64,000 nucleotides of DNA, taken from positions 150,742-214,741 of the forward strand of contig JADLFG010000029.1 of the NCBI GenBank assembly GCA_020845695.1, read 5' to 3'. Origin of the DNA: Thermoleophilia bacterium (GTDB lineage: Bacteria > Actinomycetota > Thermoleophilia > Gaiellales > Gaiellaceae). Position 1 is the stretch's first letter. Each line of letters starts with the position of its first letter. The notes beneath the pieces were generated by a model, which was not told the origin of the DNA, searched no databases, and saw only the letters and a list, made by a program, of their open reading frames with translations. Below, in pieces: positions 55,424-64,000 of the stretch. A program made the translations under genes and the position numbers.

Positions 55424-55505
55424 GCGCTGGCCGCTGCGGGCGCGCCGCTCGCCGCCGCGGGCGCGCGGGTACACTGAATCGCGGCCAGCCGAGCCCGGGC
55501 AAGCG

Positions 55506-55775
55506 ATGCTTCTCTTCACCCTGGTCTTCCTCGTCCTCCTGAAGATCCCCGTCGTCTACCTCTGCTACGTCGTCTGGTGGGCGGTGAAGGATCCGCCGCC
55601 CCCCGGCGGCGGCTATCCTGACGCCGAGGATGATCCCGGCGCGAGCGGTCACGATCCCGGCGCCCGCGGCTGGCGCCCGCCCAGGCGGGCCCCGCGGAGT
55701 GGCGGCCCGCACGGACTCCCGGCCCGCCGGCCCGGCACCGTGCCGGCGAGGCAGCGCGTGAGGGCCCGGGCGTGA
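55506..55775 (+). CDS. Small membrane protein with a basic, proline-rich tail
   Basis: The 89-residue product has one N-terminal membrane segment (LLFTLVFLVLLKIPVVYLCY) and a WWAVKDPP boundary, followed by a Pro/Gly/Arg-rich tail. No known family. It has TACACT (55470-55475) as a likely -10 and overlaps the next gene by 4 bases (GTGA), suggesting a two-gene unit. Probably a membrane component of low complexity. Confidence 0.65.
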   Translation: MLLFTLVFLVLLKIPVVYLCYVVWWAVKDPPPPGGGYPDAEDDPGASGHDPGARGWRPPRRAPRSGGPHGLPARRPGTVPARQRVRARA

Positions 55776-56062
55776 GCGCGAGCGAGCACGAGTACCGGGC
55801 GCAGGAGTACGGCGGCCCCGACCGCACCCTTCCCTCCCAGGTTGTCGCCGGGTACCTGGCCGCGCTCGCGCTCTTCGGCGGCCTGGCCGCGATCGTCTAC
55901 TACCCGGGCCGGATCGGCCTCGCCGCGATCGTGGTCGCGTTCGTGGCCGTCGCGATCGGCCGGACGATCCGACGGCTGACCACGCTCGCGGTCGTGGTCG
56001 CGACGCTCGGCTGGCTGGCCGGGATGGTCGTCTGCGTCGTCCTCGACCGGCCGATCTTCTAG
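55772..56062 (+). CDS. Small integral membrane protein
   Basis: This 96-residue protein has an acidic N-terminus (SEHEYRAQEYGGPDR) and two or three membrane segments (VAGYLAALALFGGLAAIVYY, LAAIVVAFVAVAIG, LAVVVATLGWLAGMVVCVV). It starts at GTG in the stop of the preceding gene. No family is recognised. With its partner it may form a small membrane complex. Confidence 0.7.
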   Translation: MSASEHEYRAQEYGGPDRTLPSQVVAGYLAALALFGGLAAIVYYPGRIGLAAIVVAFVAVAIGRTIRRLTTLAVVVATLGWLAGMVVCVVLDRPIF

Positions 56063-56106
56063 CCCCGGCGAGGCGGGTCGGGTGGATCCGTCCGTCACGC
56101 GTGGTC

Positions 56107-56112
56107 TACACT
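56107..56112 (+). promoter_or_regulatory. Probable -10 element TACACT
   Basis: TACACT lies 33 bases before the ATG at 56145, with a GGAGG ribosome site between. No clear -35. Confidence 0.4.
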
Positions 56113-56144
56113 TGGGCTGCCCTGATCCCGAGCATGGAGGTGGG

Positions 56145-56456
56145 ATGACGGTGGACGGCAGCCAGTCGTTCGCGAAGGTGATCGAGGAGCACCTCGAGCT
56201 GAAGCGCCGCAACGCCGCGCTCAACCGCGAGATGCCGATCGAGCGCTACAGGACCGCTGACCCCTTCGAGAACCATCCGCTGTTCAAGTCCGAGGAGCAG
56301 GCCCTGCTCGAGGAGACCCTCGGCGGGACCCAGCCGCTGGACATGAACGAGCCGAGCTACGCCCTCGCCTGGCCGACCGAGGAGAACCCCCCGGCGTCCG
56401 AGCCGGACGAGGACACCCTCTGGGGCCGCTCGCGCGATTTCGACTGGGGCGACTAA
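56145..56456 (+). CDS. Conserved small acidic hypothetical protein
   Basis: The 103-residue product is soluble and charged, with a helical front (FAKVIEEHLELKRRNAALNR), then SEEQALLEETLGG and an acidic, tryptophan-containing end (SRDFDWGD). An ATGGAGGTGGG site precedes this ATG; the longer frame starting at 56082 has none. No family is recognised. Its stop overlaps the stop of the convergent secreted protein gene. Confidence 0.7.
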   Translation: MTVDGSQSFAKVIEEHLELKRRNAALNREMPIERYRTADPFENHPLFKSEEQALLEETLGGTQPLDMNEPSYALAWPTEENPPASEPDEDTLWGRSRDFDWGD

Positions 56457-56923
56457 CAGGATCCCTTCTTCGTCCAGCTCAGGCTGGCGCTCGCGACGAG
56501 GCCGCTCACGGTATCCCGCGTCGTCGTGACGAAGGAGTAGTTGCCCGGCTTCCACGCCCCGCTCGCGCAGGCGTACCCGCGTGCGGCGGCGTTGAACGTG
56601 TAGCCGAAGTTCGGCCCGCCCTCGGCGCAGTTCCCGACCGCGCCCTTCTTCGCGAGCTTCGTCCGCTTCGTCGCGCCCGTGCTCGACGAGTAGAACACCT
56701 CGATCGAGACCCGGAGCGTTCTCGTCTGGCTGCACGGCTTCGTGTCGTCGAGCCAGACACCGCGCAGGTCGACCGTCTTCGCGGCGACGATGACGCCGCT
56801 GACGACGTCGAGCGTCCCGCTCGTCGCCATCCCGTACGCGGCCGGCTCGTTCGCCGCCGTCGCGGCGGGAGCGGCCAGCGCGGCCGCGACCGCCAGCGTG
56901 CCGATCACGGTTCGTGTGCGCAT
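56453..56923 (-). CDS. Secreted hypothetical protein
   Basis: The 156-residue product has a Sec signal peptide (RTVIGTLAVAAALAAPAATA, cleavage after ATA). The mature part has beta-rich sequence and four to five Cys (KPCSQ, GNCAEGG, YACASG, KKGSC at the end), suggesting disulfide bonds. No family. It faces the tRNA-Ala gene. Confidence 0.7.
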   Translation of the reverse strand: MRTRTVIGTLAVAAALAAPAATAANEPAAYGMATSGTLDVVSGVIVAAKTVDLRGVWLDDTKPCSQTRTLRVSIEVFYSSSTGATKRTKLAKKGAVGNCAEGGPNFGYTFNAAARGYACASGAWKPGNYSFVTTTRDTVSGLVASASLSWTKKGSC

Positions 56924-56981
56924 TCCTGCCTCCCCTCGTCTCGGTTGGCGGAGCGTAGCGCGGCTACAGTGACGCCGTCAG

Positions 56982-57054
56982 GGGGCGTTAGCTCAGCTGG
57001 GAGAGCGCCGGCTTTGCAAGCCGGAGGTCGCGGGTTCGAATCCCGCACGCTCCA
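56982..57054 (+). tRNA. tRNA-Ala (anticodon TGC)
   Basis: The 73 bases fold as a cloverleaf: acceptor GGGGCGT with ACGCTCC, D-arm GCTC/GAGC, anticodon stem CCGGC/GCCGG with loop TTTGCAA (anticodon TGC), T-stem GCGGG/CCCGC around TTCGAAT. CCA is not encoded. TACAGT at 56965-56970 is a likely -10. No direct repeat of its 3' end is seen, so there is no sign of an integrated element. Confidence 0.97.
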
Positions 57055-57072
57055 TCGGAGGAACCGAGCCGG

Positions 57073-58662
57073 CTACGGCCGGCCCGCCAGCCGCACGGTC
57101 ACCGCCGTCACGCGCGTGTTGCCGTGCAGATCGGAGGCGGTTGCCCTGGCCGTGGCCTTGCCGGGCAACGTGACGCCGCGGGCGCCGACGCGGACGACCT
57201 GCGAGCTACCGCCCCAGACGGCGAACGCGGCCTGGCCGACCGCCTTCGCGCCCGCGAGGAGCGCCAGCGTCCCCGAACAGCGGGTCTCCGTGGCCGGGCA
57301 GGAGACGCGGATCGCGGCCTTGCCGCCCGCGACCCGGGCGGATTTCGCGAGCCCGACCGCCGGGGCCGTCGCGTCCGGCGTCGCGAGGATAGCGATCGCA
57401 TTCGAGCCGCTCGCCGGCACGTAGAGGTGGCGGCCGTCCGGGCTCAGCGCCGCCTTCCCGGCGGTCTCGAGCGCCCGCGCGTCGCGGCAGACGATCGAGC
57501 TGACGGCCAGGCAGCCCGCCTCGCCCGGGAGCTGCGCGAGCGTACCCGTGCCGCCGCGCGAGAGGACGGCGACGCCGCCCACGCCCGATCCGTACGCCCA
57601 GTCGCCGCGCGGATCGACGAGCAGAGTCGCAACCCCGACACCCTGCAGGCGCGGTGCGTTCCCGATCTTGCGCAAGACGCTCCCCTCGAAGACGTAGGGG
57701 ACGAGGCCGAGGTAGGCCATGCCGTCGGGCGCGTACGCGATCCCCGGGGCGATCTGCGGATCGTGCGTGCAGCCCGCCGTCGCGGAGCTGGCGACGCAGC
57801 CGCCCGTCCCGCCGATCGGGACGAGGCCGCCCGTCGCGGTCGTGCCCAGCGCGCGGGCCTGGAAGCTGCCGCCTGCGAGCACGTGCCCGCCGTCGGGGCT
57901 CGCAGCCACGGCACTCAGGTCGAACGGCATGTCCTGGGCCGTGCACCCGTCGCGGCCGCCGTCCTCCACGCAGCCGGCGGCACCCGCGAGCTGCTCGAGC
58001 GCGCCCGTCTCGGGATCGCGGGCGAACACGACGACACCCTGGACGCGGGTCACGTAGTTGGGAGGGAAAACGTAGAAGCCGGCCGCGTAGAGCAGCTTGC
58101 CGTCCGGGCTGAACGCCAGCGCGCGAGGTGTGGGCATCCCTCGGGCGAACCCGCAGCCGCCCTCGCCGGTGCGACTCACGCACCCGTCCGCGCCCTCGAG
58201 CTGGGTCAGCCCCCCCGTGGCCGGGTCGCGGGCCAGGACCGCGATCGTGCCGCCCGGCCCCGACGAGGCGACGTAGACGTTGCGGCCGTCGGGGCTGACC
58301 GCGAGGTCGTACACGTAGTCGAGGCCGTGCCCGGGCTCGCAGTCGTCACCCGGGCCGCCCGCGCTCACGCAGCCGCCCGTGCCGGCGAGCCGGGTCAGGC
58401 GGCCGCTCGCGGGATCGCGCCGGAACGAGACCAAGGCGTCCGCCGTGCGCGCCGCGACGTAGACGTTGCGCCCGTCGGGGCTGACGGCCGCGACAGCGGC
58501 CCCGTCGAGCCCCGCCACCTCGGTGCAGCCGTCGGCTCCGGCCGAGCTCGAGCAGCCCGCTTTCCCCGGCAGCTGGAGCGCGCCGTCGACGCTCGCGGCG
58601 AGCGCGTCGCCGCAGAGCGCGAGCGCGCCCGCGGCGGCGGCGATCGTGGCGACGATCCGCAT
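57073..58662 (-). CDS. Secreted beta-propeller protein (YVTN/lactonase-like repeats)
   Basis: This 529-residue protein has a signal peptide (MRIVATIAAAAGALALCG, then DALA). At least five repeats of the type VSPDGRNVYVA follow, with paired Cys in GCVSAGG and DGCxxx loops. A C-terminal domain is Ig-like (residues about 420-529). The fold resembles 6-phosphogluconolactonase-like propellers, but the repeats are not catalytic evidence. An ATG eight codons upstream (58686) is possible. Probably a surface or extracellular protein. Confidence 0.83.
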   Translation of the reverse strand: MRIVATIAAAAGALALCGDALAASVDGALQLPGKAGCSSSAGADGCTEVAGLDGAAVAAVSPDGRNVYVAARTADALVSFRRDPASGRLTRLAGTGGCVSAGGPGDDCEPGHGLDYVYDLAVSPDGRNVYVASSGPGGTIAVLARDPATGGLTQLEGADGCVSRTGEGGCGFARGMPTPRALAFSPDGKLLYAAGFYVFPPNYVTRVQGVVVFARDPETGALEQLAGAAGCVEDGGRDGCTAQDMPFDLSAVAASPDGGHVLAGGSFQARALGTTATGGLVPIGGTGGCVASSATAGCTHDPQIAPGIAYAPDGMAYLGLVPYVFEGSVLRKIGNAPRLQGVGVATLLVDPRGDWAYGSGVGGVAVLSRGGTGTLAQLPGEAGCLAVSSIVCRDARALETAGKAALSPDGRHLYVPASGSNAIAILATPDATAPAVGLAKSARVAGGKAAIRVSCPATETRCSGTLALLAGAKAVGQAAFAVWGGSSQVVRVGARGVTLPGKATARATASDLHGNTRVTAVTVRLAGRP

Positions 58663-58759
58663 CGGCGGTCGAAGTATTGCAGCCACCCTCGATTGCGGCC
58701 AGCTTGCGCGATTCTCGCATCGCGTGCTGCAGGAGGTGCCGCCGGCCGTCGCTCCGCGC

Positions 58760-58765
58760 TACAGT
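58760..58765 (+). promoter_or_regulatory. Probable -10 element TACAGT of the GlcD-type gene
   Basis: TACAGT lies 6 bases before the GTG at 58772, implying a leaderless transcript. There is no ribosome site and no clear -35. Confidence 0.4.
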
Positions 58766-58771
58766 CGGCGG

Positions 58772-60172
58772 GTGGCGAAGCGGGCATCGGCCGGGGCGAT
58801 CGAGCGACTCGCGGGCCGGCTCGCCGCCGAGCTCGGGCCCGAGCGTGTGTCGGCCAGCGAGGCGGTGCGCGACCGCCACGGCCAGGGTGAGTCCTACCAC
58901 GCGCCCGCGCCACCCGACCTCGTCGTCTTCCCCGGCTCCACCGCGGAGGTTGCGCGCGTCGTCGCCGCCTGCCGGGGCGAGCGCGTGCCGATCGTCCCCT
59001 ACGGGGCCGGGACGTCGCTCGAAGGGCACGTCGCCGCGGTCGCGGGCGGCGTCTGCGTCGACCTCTCCGGCCTTGACCGGATCCTGCGGGTCTCGGTCGA
59101 CGACCTCGACGCTACCGTCGAGGCCGGCGTCACGCGCAAGCGGCTCGACGCGAAGCTCAGGCCCGAGGGTGTCTTCTTCCCGGTCGATCCCGGCGCCGAC
59201 GCGACGATCGGGGGCATGATCGCGACCGGCGCGTCGGGCACGACGACCGTCCGCTACGGGACGATGCGCGAGAACGTCCTCTCGCTCACGGTCGTCACCG
59301 CTGCGGGGGACGTCGTCCGCACCGGCTCCCGCGCCCGCAAGTCATCCGCCGGGTACGACCTCACCCGCCTCTTTGTCGGCTCCGAGGGGACGCTCGGAAT
59401 CGTGACCGAGGCGACGCTGCGCCTGTACCCGACGCCCGAGGCGATCGCGGCGGCGGTCTCGAGCTTCCCGACCCTCGACGCGGCGGTCGCATGTGTGATC
59501 CGCGTGATCCAGCTCGGGCTGCCCGTCGCCCGGGTCGAGTTGCTCGACGAGGTGCAGATGGACGCGATCGAGCGCCGTTTCGCCCTTGGCCACGCGGCCG
59601 CGCCGACGCTCTTCTTCGAGTTCCATGGCAGCACGAGCGGCGTCGCCGAGGCGTCGGAGGCGGTCGGGGAGCTCGCCGCCGAGGCGGGCGGCGGCGGCTT
59701 CCGCTGGGCGGCGACCGAGGACGAGCGCCGCCGGCTGTGGGAGGCTCGCCACGGCGCCTACGAGGCGAATCGCGCGCTGCGCCCGGGCGCCCGGGGATTC
59801 GCGACCGACGTCTGCGTGCCGATCTCGCGGCTCGCCGAGTGCATCGCCGCCACCCGCCGGGAGATCGACCGGCTCGGCCTGGTCGCGCCGATCGTCGGCC
59901 ACGTGGGCGACGGCAACTTCCACGTCGCGGTGCTCCTCGACCCGGACGACCCGGACGAGCTTGCCCGGGTGGAGGGCTTCCACGATCGCCTCGTGCGCCG
60001 CGCGCTCGAGCTCGGTGGCACCTGCACGGGCGAGCACGGCGTCGGGTACGGCAAGGCGCGCTACCTGCCGCTCGAGCACGGGGAGGAGGGCGTCGCCCTG
60101 ATGCGCCAGGTGAAGGCGGCGCTGGACCCGGACGGGCTGCTGAACCCCGGCAAGGTGCTGCCAGCGCGCTGA
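58772..60172 (+). CDS. FAD-linked oxidase (GlcD/D-lactate dehydrogenase type)
   Basis: This 466-residue protein has the FAD-binding domain motif VPYGAGTSLEGHVAA, PGADATIGGMIATGASG and GSEGTLGIVTEATL. The C-terminal domain carries the catalytic His segment HVGDGNFHVA and GGTCTGEHGVGYGK. It oxidises D-lactate, glycolate or another 2-hydroxy acid and feeds electrons into the respiratory chain. Glycolate from sugar degradation is a plausible substrate. Start: GTG behind the -10. Confidence 0.9.
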   Translation: MAKRASAGAIERLAGRLAAELGPERVSASEAVRDRHGQGESYHAPAPPDLVVFPGSTAEVARVVAACRGERVPIVPYGAGTSLEGHVAAVAGGVCVDLSGLDRILRVSVDDLDATVEAGVTRKRLDAKLRPEGVFFPVDPGADATIGGMIATGASGTTTVRYGTMRENVLSLTVVTAAGDVVRTGSRARKSSAGYDLTRLFVGSEGTLGIVTEATLRLYPTPEAIAAAVSSFPTLDAAVACVIRVIQLGLPVARVELLDEVQMDAIERRFALGHAAAPTLFFEFHGSTSGVAEASEAVGELAAEAGGGGFRWAATEDERRRLWEARHGAYEANRALRPGARGFATDVCVPISRLAECIAATRREIDRLGLVAPIVGHVGDGNFHVAVLLDPDDPDELARVEGFHDRLVRRALELGGTCTGEHGVGYGKARYLPLEHGEEGVALMRQVKAALDPDGLLNPGKVLPAR

Positions 60173-60205
60173 CGCGGAGCGGCGGGTATCCCGGCCCGGT
60201 AGACT

Positions 60206-60238
60206 CCCGACCTCGCCGGTCAGGAGCCGGCTAGGTCG
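60206..60238 (+). promoter_or_regulatory. Hairpin between GlcD-type and GAF-REC genes
   Basis: CCGACCT (60206-60212) and AGGTCGG (60232-60238) pair, with inner CCGG segments. TAGACT at 60199-60204 is a likely -10 just before. The hairpin may terminate the upstream gene or mark the 5' leader of the next; there is no T-run. Confidence 0.4.
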
Positions 60239-60255
60239 GGGAGGGACGCCTGCCC

Positions 60256-61122
60256 ATGAATGCCGAGGATGCGGCCACTCGGTGTACGGAGATGCTTGCC
60301 TCGCTCGCCGAGATCGCGGCCCGGCTGCGCGTCTGCGCCGACTGGTCGGATGAGTGCGAGCCGCTCGTTGCCACCCTCGGTCGCGTGGCCGGCGTCGATC
60401 GTTCCGTGCTGTGGCGAAACGACCGTGCCGAGGGTGGGGAGCTCTGCGCGACGGTGCTGACGGAATGGACCGCGCCGGGGGTGCCGGTCGGGCGGGGAAC
60501 GCTCTGGGGCGACGACTTCCCGTGGGAGCCGGGCGGCTTCGGCCGCTGGGCGGCGAGCGTCTGCGAGGCGCCGATCCAGGTTGCCGGCCGGTGGTGGGGG
60601 CGGCTCGGCCTCGGCTCGGCGGACGACGGACGCCGCTTCCGTGCCTGCGAGATCGACGCGCTGCGGGTCGCCGCGGCGTGCCTCGGGGCCGCGATCGAGC
60701 GCCAGCACGAGCTCGAGCGTCCCGTTCCGGCTGTGCCCGCCGCGGTCACGCCGCCAACCGCTCCGCTCGCGACGATCCTGCTCGTCGAGGACGAGCCGCT
60801 CGTGCTTCGGCTCGTCGAGCGGCTGCTCGAGGGGGGCGGCTACGCGGTCGTCCCGGTCGCGACGCCCGGCGAGGCGCGCCAGCTCGCCGCGGCGATGCCC
60901 GCCCCCGACCTGCTTGTGACGGACGTCGTGCTCCCGGGACGTAGCGGCCCGGAGCTTGCGGCCGAGCTCCGGCTCTCCTGGCCGGGGCTGCGCGTCCTCT
61001 ACGTCTCCGGCTACCCGGGGGAGGCGTTCGGCGAGCGCGGGCTCGAGCGGGGCGAAGGCCTCCTGCACAAGCCGTTTCGCGGCACCGAGCTGCTGGCCGC
61101 GGTCAGAAGCTCGCTCTCCTGA
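60256..61122 (+). CDS. GAF-like sensor fused to a response regulator receiver domain
   Basis: The 288-residue protein has a GAF-like region (about 10-150) with SVLWRNDRAEG and WWGRLGLGSAD. A Pro/Ala linker leads to a receiver domain (about 170-288) with the acidic pair in LLVEDEPLVLR, the phospho-acceptor Asp in DLLVTDVVLPG and the Lys in LLHKPF. No output domain and no kinase nearby. It may be a single-domain-type switch or phosphate sink. Confidence 0.82.
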   Translation: MNAEDAATRCTEMLASLAEIAARLRVCADWSDECEPLVATLGRVAGVDRSVLWRNDRAEGGELCATVLTEWTAPGVPVGRGTLWGDDFPWEPGGFGRWAASVCEAPIQVAGRWWGRLGLGSADDGRRFRACEIDALRVAAACLGAAIERQHELERPVPAVPAAVTPPTAPLATILLVEDEPLVLRLVERLLEGGGYAVVPVATPGEARQLAAAMPAPDLLVTDVVLPGRSGPELAAELRLSWPGLRVLYVSGYPGEAFGERGLERGEGLLHKPFRGTELLAAVRSSLS

Positions 61123-61224
61123 GTGCCCTCACGACACAACCCGGCGGGCCGCGCGGCCTCCGCCAGGATCCAGTTCGTGCGGTGGTACGGGAATCCAGGC
61201 CGAATCGCGCGCAGGTAGGATCGG

Positions 61225-61382
61225 CTGATCTTCCGGCTTCGGAATCTGGCTCGCCCCTACCGGCTCGCCTACCTCCAGTCCTCGTTCCCCGGCTCGCCCG
61301 AGATCGGGCCCATGGAGCACCGGCTCCTGCTCGATGCCGTCGAGCTGGCCGACAGGCCGCGCGACCCGGCGATCCTGGTCTG

Positions 61383-61383
<1 letters not shown>
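61225..61383 (+). CDS. Possible short ORF with CTG start before the acyl-CoA synthetase
   Basis: Downstream of an in-frame stop (61216-61218) a frame of about 52 codons runs to the TGA overlapping the next ATG (ATGA). Its third positions are nearly all G or C, as in the real genes nearby. No ATG, GTG or TTG is at its start; the only early candidate is CTG at 61225, with AGGTAGGA in front. It reads, for example, PYRLAYLQSSFPGSPE. It may be a coupled leader peptide or the tail of a decayed gene. Confidence 0.35.
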
Positions 61384-63326
<1,943 letters not shown>

Positions 63327-63404
63327 GCTGCCGTCGCCGGGCTGCGCGGCGGGGCCCGGCCGGTCGCGCGCGGCTAGCGGCGCGCCGCGGCCATCCGGCT
63401 CGAC
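63327..63404. other. Convergent intergenic region
   Basis: These 78 bases between the acyl-CoA synthetase and the SRPBCC gene are extremely GC-rich with several self-complementary runs (GGCGCGCC, CGCGCGCGG). They may act as a two-way terminator, but no T-run is seen. Confidence 0.3.
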
Positions 63405-63842
63405 CTACCCCGCGAGCTGCTGCCTCAGGGCGTCGAAGCCGCCCTGGAAGACGCCGTCGCCGACGAGCTCGACGAGCCCGGCTTCGTCGGCCGGATCGCA
63501 GGCGAACTCGGCCGTCCACTGCACGTAGGCGCGGTCGCCGTCGGTGATCGGCGTCACGGAGAGCGTGGCGACGTAGTCGCTCAGGGGCATCGGTGCCTCG
63601 AGGATCGAGTAGGTGCACGAGCGGTCGGCGTCGGACAGCGCGAGCAGCCGCTCGCGGATGTGGCCGCCGTCCTGGAGGTGGAAGCTGCGCACGCAGCCGA
63701 CCGAGTCGGACGGTCGCCCGTCCTCGATCTCGCTCGACGCGATCGCCGGGTGCCAGTCCGGCAGCCCGTTGAAGTCGCGAACGCGCTCCCAGACCGCAGC
63801 TGCCGGCGCGTCGATCACTGACGATCGAAAGACCCGTGCCAT
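63405..63842 (-). CDS. SRPBCC (START-like) family protein
   Basis: This 145-residue protein begins ARVFRSSVIDAPAAAVWERV and ends FQGGFDALRQQL, the classical polyketide-cyclase/Bet v1-like pattern. It has a hydrophobic cavity that may bind a lipid or aromatic. The GAGGAGGGGAA site precedes the ATG at 63842; a longer frame to 63968 is not supported. Function is not known. Confidence 0.83.
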   Translation of the reverse strand: MARVFRSSVIDAPAAAVWERVRDFNGLPDWHPAIASSEIEDGRPSDSVGCVRSFHLQDGGHIRERLLALSDADRSCTYSILEAPMPLSDYVATLSVTPITDGDRAYVQWTAEFACDPADEAGLVELVGDGVFQGGFDALRQQLAG

Positions 63843-63918
63843 TTCCCCTCCTCGTCGGATACCGCCGGGGAGCCTAGCCTCGATTCCCCGCGAGCTGGGC
63901 TGGCGACGGAAGCAGAGA

Positions 63919-63978
63919 CGTCCTCCTGTGCAGGGATGATTCGGGTTCTCTGGACCTGCTCCCTGCACAAGGAGGACG
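63919..63978 (+). promoter_or_regulatory. Long hairpin covering the ribosome site of the next gene
   Basis: CGTCCTCCTGTGCAGGGA (63919-63936) pairs with 63960-63978 with a single-base bulge and a 23-base loop. The right arm includes AAGGAGG, the ribosome site of the TTG start at 63983. It could be a translational switch or the end of an insertion sequence with an inverted repeat. Confidence 0.6.
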
Positions 63979-63982
63979 CACC

Positions 63983-64000
63983 TTGAGGGTGAAGTATGGC
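63983..64000 (+). CDS. Start of a gene that leaves the window
   Basis: A TTG with AAGGAGG 7 bases before begins an open frame reading LRVKYG up to the window edge. Six codons cannot be identified. The hairpin ahead of it and the position suggest either a transposase or a translationally controlled gene; neither can be decided here. Confidence 0.35.

Noticed and set aside
56982..57054. tRNA-Ala as an integration site.
   Set aside because: No integrase and no duplicated tRNA 3' end within the window.
60206..60238. Riboswitch in front of the GAF-REC gene.
   Set aside because: Only a single short hairpin is present; no conserved aptamer core is recognised.

Overview
The DNA is very GC-rich, with strongly GC-biased third codon positions, frequent GTG/TTG starts and many 4-base gene overlaps (ATGA, GTGA). 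I read it as the chromosome of a high-GC actinobacterium. A deep-branching soil lineage such as Thermoleophilia would fit, but the assignment is inferred from style and gene content, not from a marker gene. Most of the window is a patchwork of carbohydrate and sugar-acid catabolic operons, each with its own regulator.

Region by region. 1-8161: the tail of a LacI regulator and a sugar operon (aldehyde dehydrogenase, VOC protein, four SDR-type proteins including one that lost its active site, three xylose-isomerase-like TIM barrels, a zinc alcohol dehydrogenase). 8187-14739: a divergent locus pairing a YjhG/YagF-type xylonate dehydratase and a UroD-family methyltransferase-like protein (minus strand) with an IclR regulator, a corrinoid protein and a RACo-type corrinoid activator (plus strand). 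14805-22057: a DAO-type flavoprotein, a GntR regulator, a solute-binding-like protein without a signal peptide, and a CoA-ester pathway (class III CoA-transferase, enoyl-CoA hydratase, MBL hydrolase, 3-hydroxyacyl-CoA dehydrogenase). 22144-29263: a molybdenum hydroxylase (medium, small and large subunits) in one overlapping operon with an FAH-family sugar-acid dehydratase and a ketoglutarate-semialdehyde-type dehydrogenase, then an anchored beta-propeller protein. 29339-36584: two GntR/FCD regulators, a TDT transporter, a lipocalin-like protein, two Gfo/Idh/MocA dehydrogenases and a CoA-transferase. 36606-43338 (minus): a complete sugar-type ABC importer with two dissimilar ATPases. 43698-49325: a second sugar operon paralogous to the first.

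49324-51357 is an insertion: a type IV toxin-antitoxin pair (AbiEi/AbiEii) and a broken hsdM start, bounded by a 115-bp direct repeat of the 3' end of the neighbouring ROK kinase gene. 51211-64000 holds the ROK kinase, a KDPG-type aldolase, an MFS exporter, a cysteine hydrolase, small membrane proteins, tRNA-Ala(TGC), a secreted propeller protein, a GlcD-type flavoprotein, a GAF-REC protein, an acyl-CoA synthetase, an SRPBCC protein and, at the right edge, a large hairpin in front of a gene that leaves the window.

How the parts may work together: the YjhG-type dehydratase, the FAH-type dehydratase and the semialdehyde dehydrogenase are the three lower steps of an oxidative pentose (Weimberg-type) route from pentonate to 2-oxoglutarate. 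The most unusual arrangement is the corrinoid methyl-transfer set, whose methyltransferase-like gene is translationally coupled to the pentonate dehydratase. It suggests, but does not prove, catabolism of an O-methylated sugar or sugar acid.
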